A DNA stretch of 5,534 nucleotides from an uncultured Clostridia bacterium (lineage in GTDB: Bacteria > Bacillota > Clostridia > UBA1381): assembly GCA_934454745.1 (NCBI GenBank), contig CAKSGP010000115.1, positions 1-5,534 of the forward strand. Direction: 5' to 3'. The position numbers and the translations under genes are program-made. This document shows, piece by piece, positions 1-5,523 of this stretch (the stretch's first letter is position 1; every line of letters starts with the position of its first letter). The notes under the pieces were generated by a model that saw nothing but the letters and a program-made list of their open reading frames with translations, was not told the DNA's origin and ran no database searches.

Positions 1-1363
1 ATTTTATGCTGAATGTATCCTCTGAGATACAGCATACGTAGTTTGCTGTATGGGGTGCATCAAGAAAATTGACGTGAAGTATAAGTTTACCGCCCTTTGC
101 TTCAGCATATGCAGCAAAATGTGCATCTTCTTGATTATTGTGTCTACAAATATAAATAGTGGGTTTAAAGCATTTTATATTTATCTTGTTATCACAGAAT
201 TTGCTTTTTCCAAAACTCATAGTCTGCCATTTTTTGCCGTTACTAAAGTATAAGTCTATTCGGTCAGGTTTATCCGTAAATCTGACGAGTGTAATATCTG
301 ACATATTTTCGCTGCACATATACATGCTATCGAAAATGACAATACCTTCATTTTTGTATTCGCAAGGCTTGTTATAGGAGTTGATGAATGATTCTAATTC
401 ATCATCACTTGTATTGTCACTGCCGTAAAGATTATCTGCAAGCTCAAAAAATAAATCAATCTCTTTTTGCATATCGCTAGCCACAGCTTCTACGGCAATT
501 ATCATATTTTTTGATGGGAGAATAAGGCAAAGCTGACCTAATGCACCGTCTGCACGGTATCCGTCCCTTGAGTTGAGCCAGAACTGAAATCCATAGCCTG
601 CAGTCCAATCAGGTGTGCCGTTACTGCTGTTATCAGACCATAACTTTGATGCGTTATTAACCCAGGACTCAGATAGAATTCTTTTTCCGTTGTAAATGCC
701 TTTATTGAGATAGAGCATACCAAGCTTCGCAATATCATCACAAGATGCGTAAAGTCCTGTCGCTCCCTGGGATTTTCCGTCATTAAAAGTGTGCCAATGA
801 ACATTTTCTATACCAAGGGGCTCAAAAAGTCTGTATGAAAGGAAATCGTACAATGTCATATTTGTATATTTGCTTACTATTTCAGACAGCATATAAGTTG
901 CCGCATTGTTATATGCAAAATGAGTGCCAGGCTCATAGTCGGGTTCTATACTCATAAATGCTGAAACGGGATCGGGGGTGTCTTTTATATCCATAAGAAT
1001 ACATTCATTGTGACCTGTATTCATTGAAAGAATGTGGCAAATGGTCATCTTTTCAAGATTTTTGCCAATTTTTTGAGGGCATTTATCAGGGAAAATATCT
1101 ATAATTCTGTCATTGATATTAAGAACACCATCATCTGATAAAAGTCCTATTGCAGTAGATGTAAAACTTTTACTTAATGAAAAAAGCTGTTGCTTGTAAT
1201 CAAATGAATAGGGGGCAGGGGCGATGCGCACCTTTTCCTCTCCATTATGAATTATTTTAAATGAATGGATATCGTTATTTGATTTTTTGTTTTCATTCAT
1301 ACACTTTATCACAGCTTTACGGCTCACGCCGTTTGCAATTTCAATTGCACTGTTTTTTATCAT
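1..1363 (-). CDS. Class C beta-lactamase-like serine hydrolase, C-terminus cut by window edge
   Basis: The open frame gives 454 codons from the ATG at 1363-1361 and leaves the window at base 1 without a stop, so the C-terminus is missing. Family signatures seen are SxxK at residues 62-65 (SLSK, followed by SFTSTA; S62 would be the nucleophile and K65 the base), YxN at 151-153 (Y-N-N within FAYNNA) and, in place of a KTG box, GALGQ at 273-277, as is common in non-lactamase members. Residues 1 to about 300 are the beta-lactamase/esterase fold; about 320-454 look like a separate beta-rich accessory domain. No signal peptide or membrane segment is visible, so a cytoplasmic esterase or peptidase-like enzyme is more likely than an antibiotic-degrading beta-lactamase. 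The start has a good AAGGAGA site 9 bases upstream. It follows the amidohydrolase by 16 bp, presumably in one transcript. The family is confident; the substrate is unknown. Confidence 0.88.
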   Translation of the reverse strand, partial: MIKNSAIEIANGVSRKAVIKCMNENKKSNNDIHSFKIIHNGEEKVRIAPAPYSFDYKQQLFSLSKSFTSTAIGLLSDDGVLNINDRIIDIFPDKCPQKIGKNLEKMTICHILSMNTGHNECILMDIKDTPDPVSAFMSIEPDYEPGTHFAYNNAATYMLSEIVSKYTNMTLYDFLSYRLFEPLGIENVHWHTFNDGKSQGATGLYASCDDIAKLGMLYLNKGIYNGKRILSESWVNNASKLWSDNSSNGTPDWTAGYGFQFWLNSRDGYRADGALGQLCLILPSKNMIIAVEAVASDMQKEIDLFFELADNLYGSDNTSDDELESFINSYNKPCEYKNEGIVIFDSMYMCSENMSDITLVRFTDKPDRIDLYFSNGKKWQTMSFGKSKFCDNKINIKCFKPTIYICRHNNQEDAHFAAYAEAKGGKLILHVNFLDAPHTANYVCCISEDTFSIK

Positions 1364-1372
1364 TATTGTATA

Positions 1373-1379
1373 TCTCCTT
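1373..1379 (-). promoter_or_regulatory. Ribosome binding site of the serine hydrolase gene
   Basis: AAGGAGA reads on the minus strand 9 bases before the ATG at 1363. It lies directly after the amidohydrolase stop codon (1382-1380), which fixes the start and implies translation from a shared mRNA. Confidence 0.8.
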
Positions 1380-2186
1380 TTATATACCAAGTATGCGTTC
1401 TGCATTCTTATGGGTTATAAGTTCAAGGTCATTGCCCGAAACACCCGATTTTTTCAGAAAACGAAGTGTGTCAACAGGTGATTCCCATGGCATATCCGAA
1501 CCAAATAGAATTCGATCTGTTCCGTGATTTTCAATTATACGTCTGTATTGGTTTATATCAATAAATCGGCTGACTACCGATAAATCAAAGTATGCCTTGG
1601 AGTTTATAATATACTTCTCAACATCGTCCCACTGATTAAATCCGCCCATATGTGCAAGAATTACAAATGAATCATCAACCTTGTTAAGCATTCTCTTAAT
1701 ACGTGCAAAATCGCTTTTAAAGGGTGGGTAAATTCCAATGTCGTGCCCTGCATGGATAGTAACATACATACCTTTTTCTGTAGCACATTTAACAAGCTTT
1801 ATGAATTCGTCACTATCAGCATTAGTATCCTGATAATCAGGGTGTAGCTTAATTCCCTTAAAGCCTTGCTCCTTAAGCTCAAAAACTTTCTGTTCAATAT
1901 CCGTATCCTGAGGGTGGATAGTGCCGAATGAAATGATTTTATCGCTTGTTATACTGCGTGCGAACTTGTTTATGGATTCGTATTGAGAGGGTTTTGTTGC
2001 AATAGGCATAGTAACGCTTATGTCAACGCCGTTCTTTTTCATACTCTCTAAAAGGAGTCGGGGAGTACCGCCGTAGTTAATTTTCTGATTAATCTTATAC
2101 GTATCACGCATCTTTCCCAAGAGAAATTTAAGCGTCTTTTCTGCAATGGCTTCGGGGAATGTATGAACGTGAAAATCTATAAGCAT
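1380..2186 (-). CDS. Amidohydrolase family 2 (TIM-barrel metal-dependent hydrolase)
   Basis: A 268-residue protein resembling the Amidohydro_2 group (COG2159-like: decarboxylases and hydrolases of the metal-dependent TIM-barrel superfamily). Metal and active-site signatures appear in family order: HxH at residues 6-8 (DFHVHTF), His91 in TIHPQ, KLHP with His115, His145 in THAG-like IHAGHD, His179 in AHMGG, and Asp231 in FGSDMPW near the C-terminal end of the barrel. The frame is open 11 codons further upstream, but the ATG at 2186 has a strong GAGGTG site 6 bases away, and the predicted transcript starts near 2203, downstream of the longer start at 2219. The protein is soluble, without a signal peptide. 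It is the first gene of a likely two-gene unit with the serine hydrolase. The superfamily is secure; the substrate (a small carboxylate, ester or amide) cannot be named from the sequence. Confidence 0.9.
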   Translation of the reverse strand: MLIDFHVHTFPEAIAEKTLKFLLGKMRDTYKINQKINYGGTPRLLLESMKKNGVDISVTMPIATKPSQYESINKFARSITSDKIISFGTIHPQDTDIEQKVFELKEQGFKGIKLHPDYQDTNADSDEFIKLVKCATEKGMYVTIHAGHDIGIYPPFKSDFARIKRMLNKVDDSFVILAHMGGFNQWDDVEKYIINSKAYFDLSVVSRFIDINQYRRIIENHGTDRILFGSDMPWESPVDTLRFLKKSGVSGNDLELITHKNAERILGI

Positions 2187-2192
2187 TTGTCT

Positions 2193-2198
2193 CACCTC
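2193..2198 (-). promoter_or_regulatory. Ribosome binding site deciding the amidohydrolase start
   Basis: GAGGTG (within AGAGGTGAG) lies 6 bases upstream of the ATG at 2186 on the minus strand. No comparable site precedes the longer alternative start at 2219, so the shorter protein is chosen. Confidence 0.8.
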
Positions 2199-2209
2199 TT
2201 TAATGATGT

Positions 2210-2238
2210 ATTTTAGCATATCTGTGTATAAAAATCAA
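2210..2238 (-). promoter_or_regulatory. Sigma-A type promoter for the amidohydrolase-serine hydrolase unit
   Basis: Reading the minus strand, TTGATT (2238-2233) and TAAAAT (2215-2210) are separated by exactly 17 bases. Transcription would start near 2203, giving a leader of about 17 bases that just contains the ribosome binding site. The match and spacing are good, but the promoter is predicted only. Confidence 0.65.
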
Positions 2239-2327
2239 GGGTTTTAAGCAATATAAACAATAAATTTTACAAATTATCGAGGAGATGTCCAATATATGAA
2301 AAATATGGAATATATGGTAAAAAAGTA

Positions 2328-2356
2328 TTGACATTACGCGTTATTTGGAGTAAAAT
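2328..2356 (+). promoter_or_regulatory. Sigma-A type promoter for nifS-nifU
   Basis: A perfect TTGACA (2328-2333), a 17-base spacer and TAAAAT (2351-2356) predict a start of transcription near 2363, about 40 bases before the nifS ATG. This should be a strong constitutive-type promoter unless an operator controls it. AT-rich repeated units sit just upstream (2288-2317), and a short inverted repeat, TGCGG (2365-2369) with CCGCA (2383-2387), lies in the start of the leader. Confidence 0.75.
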
Positions 2357-2404
2357 AGCATTGGTGCGGTTTTGAGAAATTTCCGCATGGAAAGGGATGA
2401 TAAG

Positions 2405-3625
2405 ATGAAAACGGTATATTTGGACAATAACGCAACAACAAGTATCAAGCCTGAAGTTATTGATGCTATGATGCCGTATCTTACAGATATATGGGGCAAT
2501 GCCTCGTCGGTTTTTTATGAAGTAGGACAGAAAGCCGAAACAGAGCTTCTTAAGCTCAGAGAAAGCGTTGCAAAAAACATCGGTGCAAAAAATGCAAATG
2601 AAGTGTATTTTACAGCATCAGGCTGTGAGGCTGATAACTGGGCAATCAAGGGCTACGCCTTTGCTAATAAGCGTAAGGGCAATCACATTATAACAACAAA
2701 GATAGAACATCACGCAATACTGGGGGCGTGTGAATTCCTCGAAAAACATGGATTTAGGGTTACTTATCTTGATGTTGATGAATACGGTATTGTGTCACCC
2801 GAAAGAGTTGAGGCGGCAATAACAGACGAAACTATTCTGATTTCTGTTATGACTGCAAATAACGAAATCGGAGCAATAGAGCCTATAAAGGAAATTGCAC
2901 AGGTTGCAAAGAATCACAAGGTAGCATTCCATACGGATGCCGTTCAGGCAATCGGTCATATGGAGATTGATGTTTGTGATTTGGGTGTTGATATGCTGTC
3001 TATAAGTGCACATAAGTTCCACGGCCCTAAGGGTGTTGGTATGCTGTATATCAAAAATGGTACAAGAATTGATAACCTTATACATGGTGGGGGTCAAGAG
3101 AGAGGAAAACGTGCGGCAACTGAAAATCTTGCAGGTATAGCAGGTCTTGCAAAGGCGCTTGATATGGCAGTATCAAATCTTGATAAAAATATAGAGCATA
3201 TGAAAGCTATGCGTGACAGACTTATAAAAGGCTTAAAAGAGCGTATAGATTATATAAAGCTTAACGGACCCGATGATGAGCGCCGTTTGTGCAATAACGT
3301 CAACTTTTCTTATGAGTTTGTTGAGGGCGAAGCAATACTTATGCGTCTTAATATGAAAGGTATATGTGCATCAAGCGGAAGTGCCTGTGCTTCAGGCTCC
3401 CTTGATCCGTCACACGTACTTCTGGCTATCGGTGTGCCTCACGAAATTGCACACGGCTCAATAAGATTCAGTGTGAGCGAGGATACAACAGAAGAAGAAA
3501 TTGATTATGTAATTGAAGAAATGCCGAAAATCATAGAAAAACTCAGAGCAATGTCACCTATGTTTGAAGCTTTTGAGGATGGCAAGTTGACTTCATTTAC
3601 AAAAAAATATATGGAGGATAGATAA
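2405..3625 (+). CDS. nifS: Cysteine desulfurase, NifS/IscS type
   Basis: A 406-residue PLP-dependent class V aminotransferase-fold enzyme that converts L-cysteine to L-alanine and a protein-bound persulfide for Fe-S cluster assembly. Motifs seen are YLDNNATT at 5-12, EHH with His102 (stacks on PLP in the family), HTDAVQ with Asp178 and Gln181, SAHKFHGPKG with Lys204 as the PLP Schiff-base lysine, and SSGSACAS with Cys328 as the sulfur-accepting cysteine. RFS at 354-356 is also typical. Length is close to the roughly 380-400 usual, with a slightly extended C-terminal tail from about 385. The frame is open back to a TTG at 2372, but the ATG at 2405 is preferred: it is preceded by AAAGGGAT, and the family N-terminus begins at MKTVYLDN. 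The nifU gene follows after one base. No Rrf2/IscR-type regulator gene is next to it in this window. Confidence 0.95.
   Translation: MKTVYLDNNATTSIKPEVIDAMMPYLTDIWGNASSVFYEVGQKAETELLKLRESVAKNIGAKNANEVYFTASGCEADNWAIKGYAFANKRKGNHIITTKIEHHAILGACEFLEKHGFRVTYLDVDEYGIVSPERVEAAITDETILISVMTANNEIGAIEPIKEIAQVAKNHKVAFHTDAVQAIGHMEIDVCDLGVDMLSISAHKFHGPKGVGMLYIKNGTRIDNLIHGGGQERGKRAATENLAGIAGLAKALDMAVSNLDKNIEHMKAMRDRLIKGLKERIDYIKLNGPDDERRLCNNVNFSYEFVEGEAILMRLNMKGICASSGSACASGSLDPSHVLLAIGVPHEIAHGSIRFSVSEDTTEEEIDYVIEEMPKIIEKLRAMSPMFEAFEDGKLTSFTKKYMEDR
3613..3617 (+). promoter_or_regulatory. Ribosome binding site of nifU inside the end of nifS
   Basis: GGAGG lies within the last codons of nifS, 9 bases before the nifU ATG at 3627. 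The two genes are separated by a single base, so translational coupling is likely. Confidence 0.8.
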
Positions 3626-3626
3626 A

Positions 3627-4073
3627 ATGTACAGCGAAAAGGTTATGGATCACTTTGAAAATCCCAGAAACGTTGGAAAACTTGATAATGCTAATGCAGT
3701 TGGTGAGGTAGGCAACGCAGTATGCGGAGATATAATGAAGATATATATGAGAATAGAAAACGGAATAATTGAGGACGTAAGTTTTAAAACCTTTGGCTGC
3801 GGTGCAGCTATTGCTACAAGCTCAATGGCAACGGAGCTTGTTAAAGGTAAAAGCATAGAGGAAGCATTACAGCTTACTAACAAAGCTGTTATGGAAGCGC
3901 TTGACGGTCTTCCCCCTGTAAAAGTGCATTGCTCAGTTCTTGCTGAGCAGGCAATACGTGCGGCACTAAAGGATTACAGCAACAGAACAGGAATAGAACT
4001 CGACTTACCTGAATCTGAACACGAGTTTGATTGTGCATCGTTCCATAAAGCAGAGGCCGAAAACGAAAAATAA
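3627..4073 (+). CDS. nifU: Fe-S cluster assembly scaffold, NifU/IscU type
   Basis: A 148-residue IscU-like scaffold that takes sulfur from the cysteine desulfurase and assembles a [2Fe-2S] cluster before transfer to apoproteins. The three conserved ligand cysteines are present: Cys33 in AVCGD, with the family Asp35 two residues on, Cys58 in FGCGAA, and Cys102 in KVHCSVL, after the LPPVK motif that chaperones recognise in IscU proteins. A fourth cysteine (Cys136) lies in the C-terminal tail. The length and the short charged tail fit the clostridial stand-alone NifU type, which lacks the ferredoxin-like and C-terminal Nfu domains of nitrogen-fixation NifU. Genetic linkage to nifS supports a general housekeeping Fe-S role; no nitrogenase genes are in view. 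A terminator follows, so the operon seems to end here. Confidence 0.95.
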   Translation: MYSEKVMDHFENPRNVGKLDNANAVGEVGNAVCGDIMKIYMRIENGIIEDVSFKTFGCGAAIATSSMATELVKGKSIEEALQLTNKAVMEALDGLPPVKVHCSVLAEQAIRAALKDYSNRTGIELDLPESEHEFDCASFHKAEAENEK

Positions 4074-4144
4074 AGGGATGTAAAAAACAGCATTGATCGT
4101 TTGACGGCAAAGTTATCTGTGTTTTAATATAAATAGATTAGAAA

Positions 4145-4167
4145 AACTGATAAAACAGTTGTTTTTT
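4145..4167 (+). terminator. Possible weak terminator hairpin ahead of the main one
   Basis: AACTG (4145-4149) and CAGTT (4156-4160) form a 5-bp stem with a 6-base loop, followed by G and six T. The stem is short and AT-rich, so it is at best an auxiliary signal. Confidence 0.35.
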
Positions 4168-4202
4168 AAGGAAATCTGCATTTTCGCAGATTTCTTTTTA
4201 TT
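4168..4202 (+). terminator. Rho-independent terminator of nifS-nifU
   Basis: A perfect 9-bp stem, GAAATCTGC (4171-4179) and GCAGATTTC (4186-4194), has a 6-base loop and runs into TTTTTATT. Outer A-T pairs can lengthen the stem by up to three. The T tract is on the plus strand only, so it serves nifS-nifU and not spmA coming from the other side. Confidence 0.85.
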
Positions 4203-4224
4203 ATATGCCGTCAAACTACGAATG

Positions 4225-4350
4225 AAAACCGTCCCTTGAGTACAGCGTACACTACGAGAAGGCTTTGCTATGCGGAGGCTTTCGCACGTTCTGCACTATT
4301 TTTTTGCATCCCCTCGGCACTATTCGACTTGTTTTACAGCCCTAAAGAAG
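4225..4350. other. Non-coding, repeat-rich intergenic stretch, possible dispersed element
   Basis: No credible gene is present between the inverted repeat and the spmA stop codon. Visible structure includes GTAC-AGC-GTAC (4243-4250 area), near-identical direct copies of GAGGCTTT-type sequence (4258-4268 and 4274-4285), a TGCG/CGCA hairpin (4271-4286), and an 8-base direct repeat GCACTATT (4293-4300 and 4317-4324). It is locally richer in G+C than its surroundings. Such a pattern is typical of repeated intergenic elements, but copy number cannot be judged from one window. No clear terminator for spmA is visible on the minus strand here. Confidence 0.4.
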
Positions 4351-4926
4351 TTATGTATCCCTATAAAATCGGCTAAAGAGCTTTACTGTTATGACACCTG
4401 TAATTACAGCAAAAAGTGATGCAAGCCATATAGGTGCGATTATTGAGGTAGGCTCGGGGGAGCCTGCGGCGGCTCGCAGAGAAATTATGGTTGTTGGAAT
4501 AAGCTGGAATGAGGTAGTATTAAGCACTACAAGCATACACATATTTGCAGACGGCTTTTTGGGTGTGGGATTTTCGCCATCAAGCGTTTGTGCCGCCATC
4601 ATACCCATTGGTGTTGCCGCATTACCCATACCAAGTATGTTTGCAGTTACGTTCATTAAAATGTATCGCAGTGCGGCATCTGATGCACCGGGGAAAAGTC
4701 TTGAAATAACAGGGGAAATAAAACGGCATATTTTATCAGATACACCGCTCTTTTCTGATATTTTCATTATACCCGTCCAGAAACACATAGCACCTGCAAA
4801 GGAGATAAGCGTTGATACGGCAGTTGATGCGCCTTCAAAAACCGCATTGACCGTTTCGTCTACACGTCCTGTAACAATAGAGGTTATAATAGAGGATATA
4901 ACCATAATACTCCATATTAAATTCAT
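4351..4926 (-). CDS. spmA: Spore maturation protein A
   Basis: A 191-residue integral membrane protein of the nucleoside-recognition/Gate domain family, matching Bacillus subtilis SpmA (about 196 residues) along its length as I recall it. Characteristic stretches are FWTGIMKISEKSG (49-61), ISPVISRLFPG (70-80), and NILGMGNAATPMG (96-108), with NTTSFQLIPTTIISLR (136-151) near the end. Hydrophobic segments fall near 1-20, 38-56, 88-112, 130-150 and 161-184. In B. subtilis SpmA acts with SpmB in lowering spore core water content and in heat resistance; the molecular activity is not settled. The ATG at 4926 has GAGGTG 8 bases upstream. Unlike the usual arrangement, no spmB follows: the downstream side is non-coding and then the convergent nifU. 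Product naming is confident; whether this organism sporulates is inferred only. Confidence 0.92.
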   Translation of the reverse strand: MNLIWSIMVISSIITSIVTGRVDETVNAVFEGASTAVSTLISFAGAMCFWTGIMKISEKSGVSDKICRFISPVISRLFPGASDAALRYILMNVTANILGMGNAATPMGMMAAQTLDGENPTPKKPSANMCMLVVLNTTSFQLIPTTIISLRAAAGSPEPTSIIAPIWLASLFAVITGVITVKLFSRFYRDT

Positions 4927-4934
4927 AGTAACAA

Positions 4935-4940
4935 CACCTC
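4935..4940 (-). promoter_or_regulatory. Ribosome binding site of spmA
   Basis: GAGGTG on the minus strand lies 8 bases upstream of the spmA ATG at 4926, supporting this start. Confidence 0.75.
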
Positions 4941-4945
4941 ATTAC

Positions 4946-4972
4946 AGATTATGAATCAAATTCCGATGCTAT
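4946..4972 (-). promoter_or_regulatory. Putative sporulation-sigma (sigma-E-like) promoter of spmA
   Basis: On the minus strand ATA (4972-4970), 16 bases, then CATAATCT (4953-4946) fits the simplified sigma-E pattern ATA-N16-18-CATANNNT. GCATA with CATAATC also resembles sigma-G sites, with a slightly short spacer. No good sigma-A promoter faces spmA here. The predicted start, near 4940, would place the ribosome binding site at the very 5' end of the mRNA, which weakens the call. Confidence 0.4.
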
Positions 4973-4990
4973 GCGTATATCCGAAAATAG

Positions 4991-5019
4991 TTGACAATCA
5001 GTTTGCAGTGTGATAGAAT
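4991..5019 (+). promoter_or_regulatory. Sigma-A type promoter for the MazG-like gene
   Basis: A perfect TTGACA (4991-4996), a 17-base spacer and TAGAAT (5014-5019) predict a transcript start near 5026, leaving a leader of about 50 bases before the ATG at 5077. Confidence 0.75.
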
Positions 5020-5040
5020 ATCGTAGGGGTGTATCTGAAA

Positions 5041-5061
5041 TTTCATCATTTAATAATGAAA
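5041..5061 (+). repeat. 21-bp palindrome in the leader of the MazG-like gene
   Basis: Arms TTTCATCATT and AATAATGAAA around a central T pair at 9 of 10 positions (one C-A mismatch). It lies about 15 bases after the predicted transcript start and ends 15 bases before the ATG. It could be an operator for a dimeric repressor or an mRNA hairpin near the start codon. Confidence 0.5.
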
Positions 5062-5076
5062 AGAGTTTGAGATTAC

Positions 5077-5379
5077 ATGAACATTGCAAACAATCTGAAG
5101 GCTATTGAGGAGATTAAATCCGATATTTTAGGTGAGGTGTCAGACCTCTATAAAAAGCTTGCTGATTATGATGAGCTTTCCGACTATGGCGGTGTTGAAA
5201 GCTCTCTTGCAACTATTATTGCGATGGATTATATCCTTGCAAGACATCTTGGGATTAACCATAGCACGGTTGATTCAAGAATATGCGATTTGCTTGAAAT
5301 GGCAACGGAAAATTCGCATCCGCTTGAAACTGAGTTTTGCGATATGTCCGAGCTTTTAAAATACATAAGGAAAAGATAG
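5077..5379 (+). CDS. MazG-like family small protein
   Basis: A 100-residue, mostly helical soluble protein. Its pattern, NLKAIEEIKSDILGEVSDLYK at the N-terminus, a central SLATIIAMDYILARHLGI helix and a C-terminal DMSELLKYIRKR, resembles the short MazG-like proteins of Clostridia (Pfam MazG-like type) recalled from family knowledge. MazG enzymes hydrolyse nucleoside triphosphates to monophosphates, but the full EExxE...ExxD metal-binding arrangement is not evident here, so activity should not be assumed. The ATG at 5077 is the only start available because an in-frame TGA lies three codons upstream. Its ribosome binding site is weak (GAG at 5069-5071), in contrast with its strong promoter, and a palindrome sits in the leader. 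A 39-codon gene follows after 24 bases, probably in the same transcript. Confidence 0.65.
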   Translation: MNIANNLKAIEEIKSDILGEVSDLYKKLADYDELSDYGGVESSLATIIAMDYILARHLGINHSTVDSRICDLLEMATENSHPLETEFCDMSELLKYIRKR

Positions 5380-5403
5380 GTATATACTGATTTCGGAGGA
5401 ATT

Positions 5404-5523
5404 ATGAAACGAATATACATTAACGCGACCCGAAAATATATGACAACAGCAGTAGCAGTATCTGTTATCTTTATTATATGCAATGCGGCGGACGAATACA
5501 AGCTACAGCATTTCATAAGATAA
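5404..5523 (+). CDS. Small putative single-pass membrane protein (39 residues)
   Basis: A short open frame, ATG at 5404 to TAA at 5521-5523, preceded by a strong GGAGGA (5395-5400) only three bases from the ATG. The peptide starts with a basic stretch (K2, R3, R10, K11), then has a hydrophobic run at about residues 13-28 (MTTAVAVSVIFIICNA) and a short polar tail ending HFIR. This is the layout of a small membrane protein with the N-terminus inside, or of a cut signal peptide; the cysteine at 26 is not in a good lipobox. It sits 24 bases after the MazG-like gene and would be co-transcribed. I do not recognise the family. The very short ribosome-site spacing and small size keep confidence moderate. 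Confidence 0.5.
   Translation: MKRIYINATRKYMTTAVAVSVIFIICNAADEYKLQHFIR

Larger units (their letters stand above)
4091..4224. repeat. Imperfect 19-bp inverted repeat enclosing the terminators
   Basis: The arm at 4091-4109 (CATT, four bases, then GTTTGACGGCA) is matched by the reverse complement of 4206-4224 (CATT, four bases, then GTTTGACGGCA). Eleven inner bases and four outer bases are identical and the four between differ, so 15 of 19 match. The arms are 96 bases apart and hold the nifU terminators. They could be the ends of a small inserted element or the base of a long RNA stem. No transposase or coding frame lies between them. Confidence 0.6.

Noticed and set aside
50..377. Two short plus-strand frames near the left edge
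   Set aside because: Both lie antisense to the serine hydrolase C-terminal domain, have low-complexity hydrophobic composition and lack convincing ribosome sites.
559..571. The 13-mer CCGTCCCTTGAGT shared between the serine hydrolase gene and the intergenic stretch near 4229
   Set aside because: In the first location it encodes part of a conserved-looking protein segment. One 13-base match in a 5.5-kb window is reasonably likely by chance.
538..804. An 88-codon minus-strand frame within the serine hydrolase gene
   Set aside because: It overlaps the serine hydrolase in another frame of the same strand, and the hydrolase frame carries all recognised motifs and is uninterrupted to the window edge.
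2296..2331. An 11-codon frame (MKNMEYMVKKY) after GAGGAG, upstream of nifS
   Set aside because: It overlaps the -35 box of the nifS promoter and would be upstream of that transcript; no promoter for it is evident, so the AT-rich repeats explain it better.
2795..3097. A minus-strand frame inside nifS
   Set aside because: It is antisense to an intact, motif-complete cysteine desulfurase and has no promoter or ribosome site of note.
4391..4954. A long open frame on the plus strand opposite spmA (187 codons)
   Set aside because: It is the antisense shadow of spmA, which has clear family motifs and a good ribosome site; the antisense product resembles nothing known to me.
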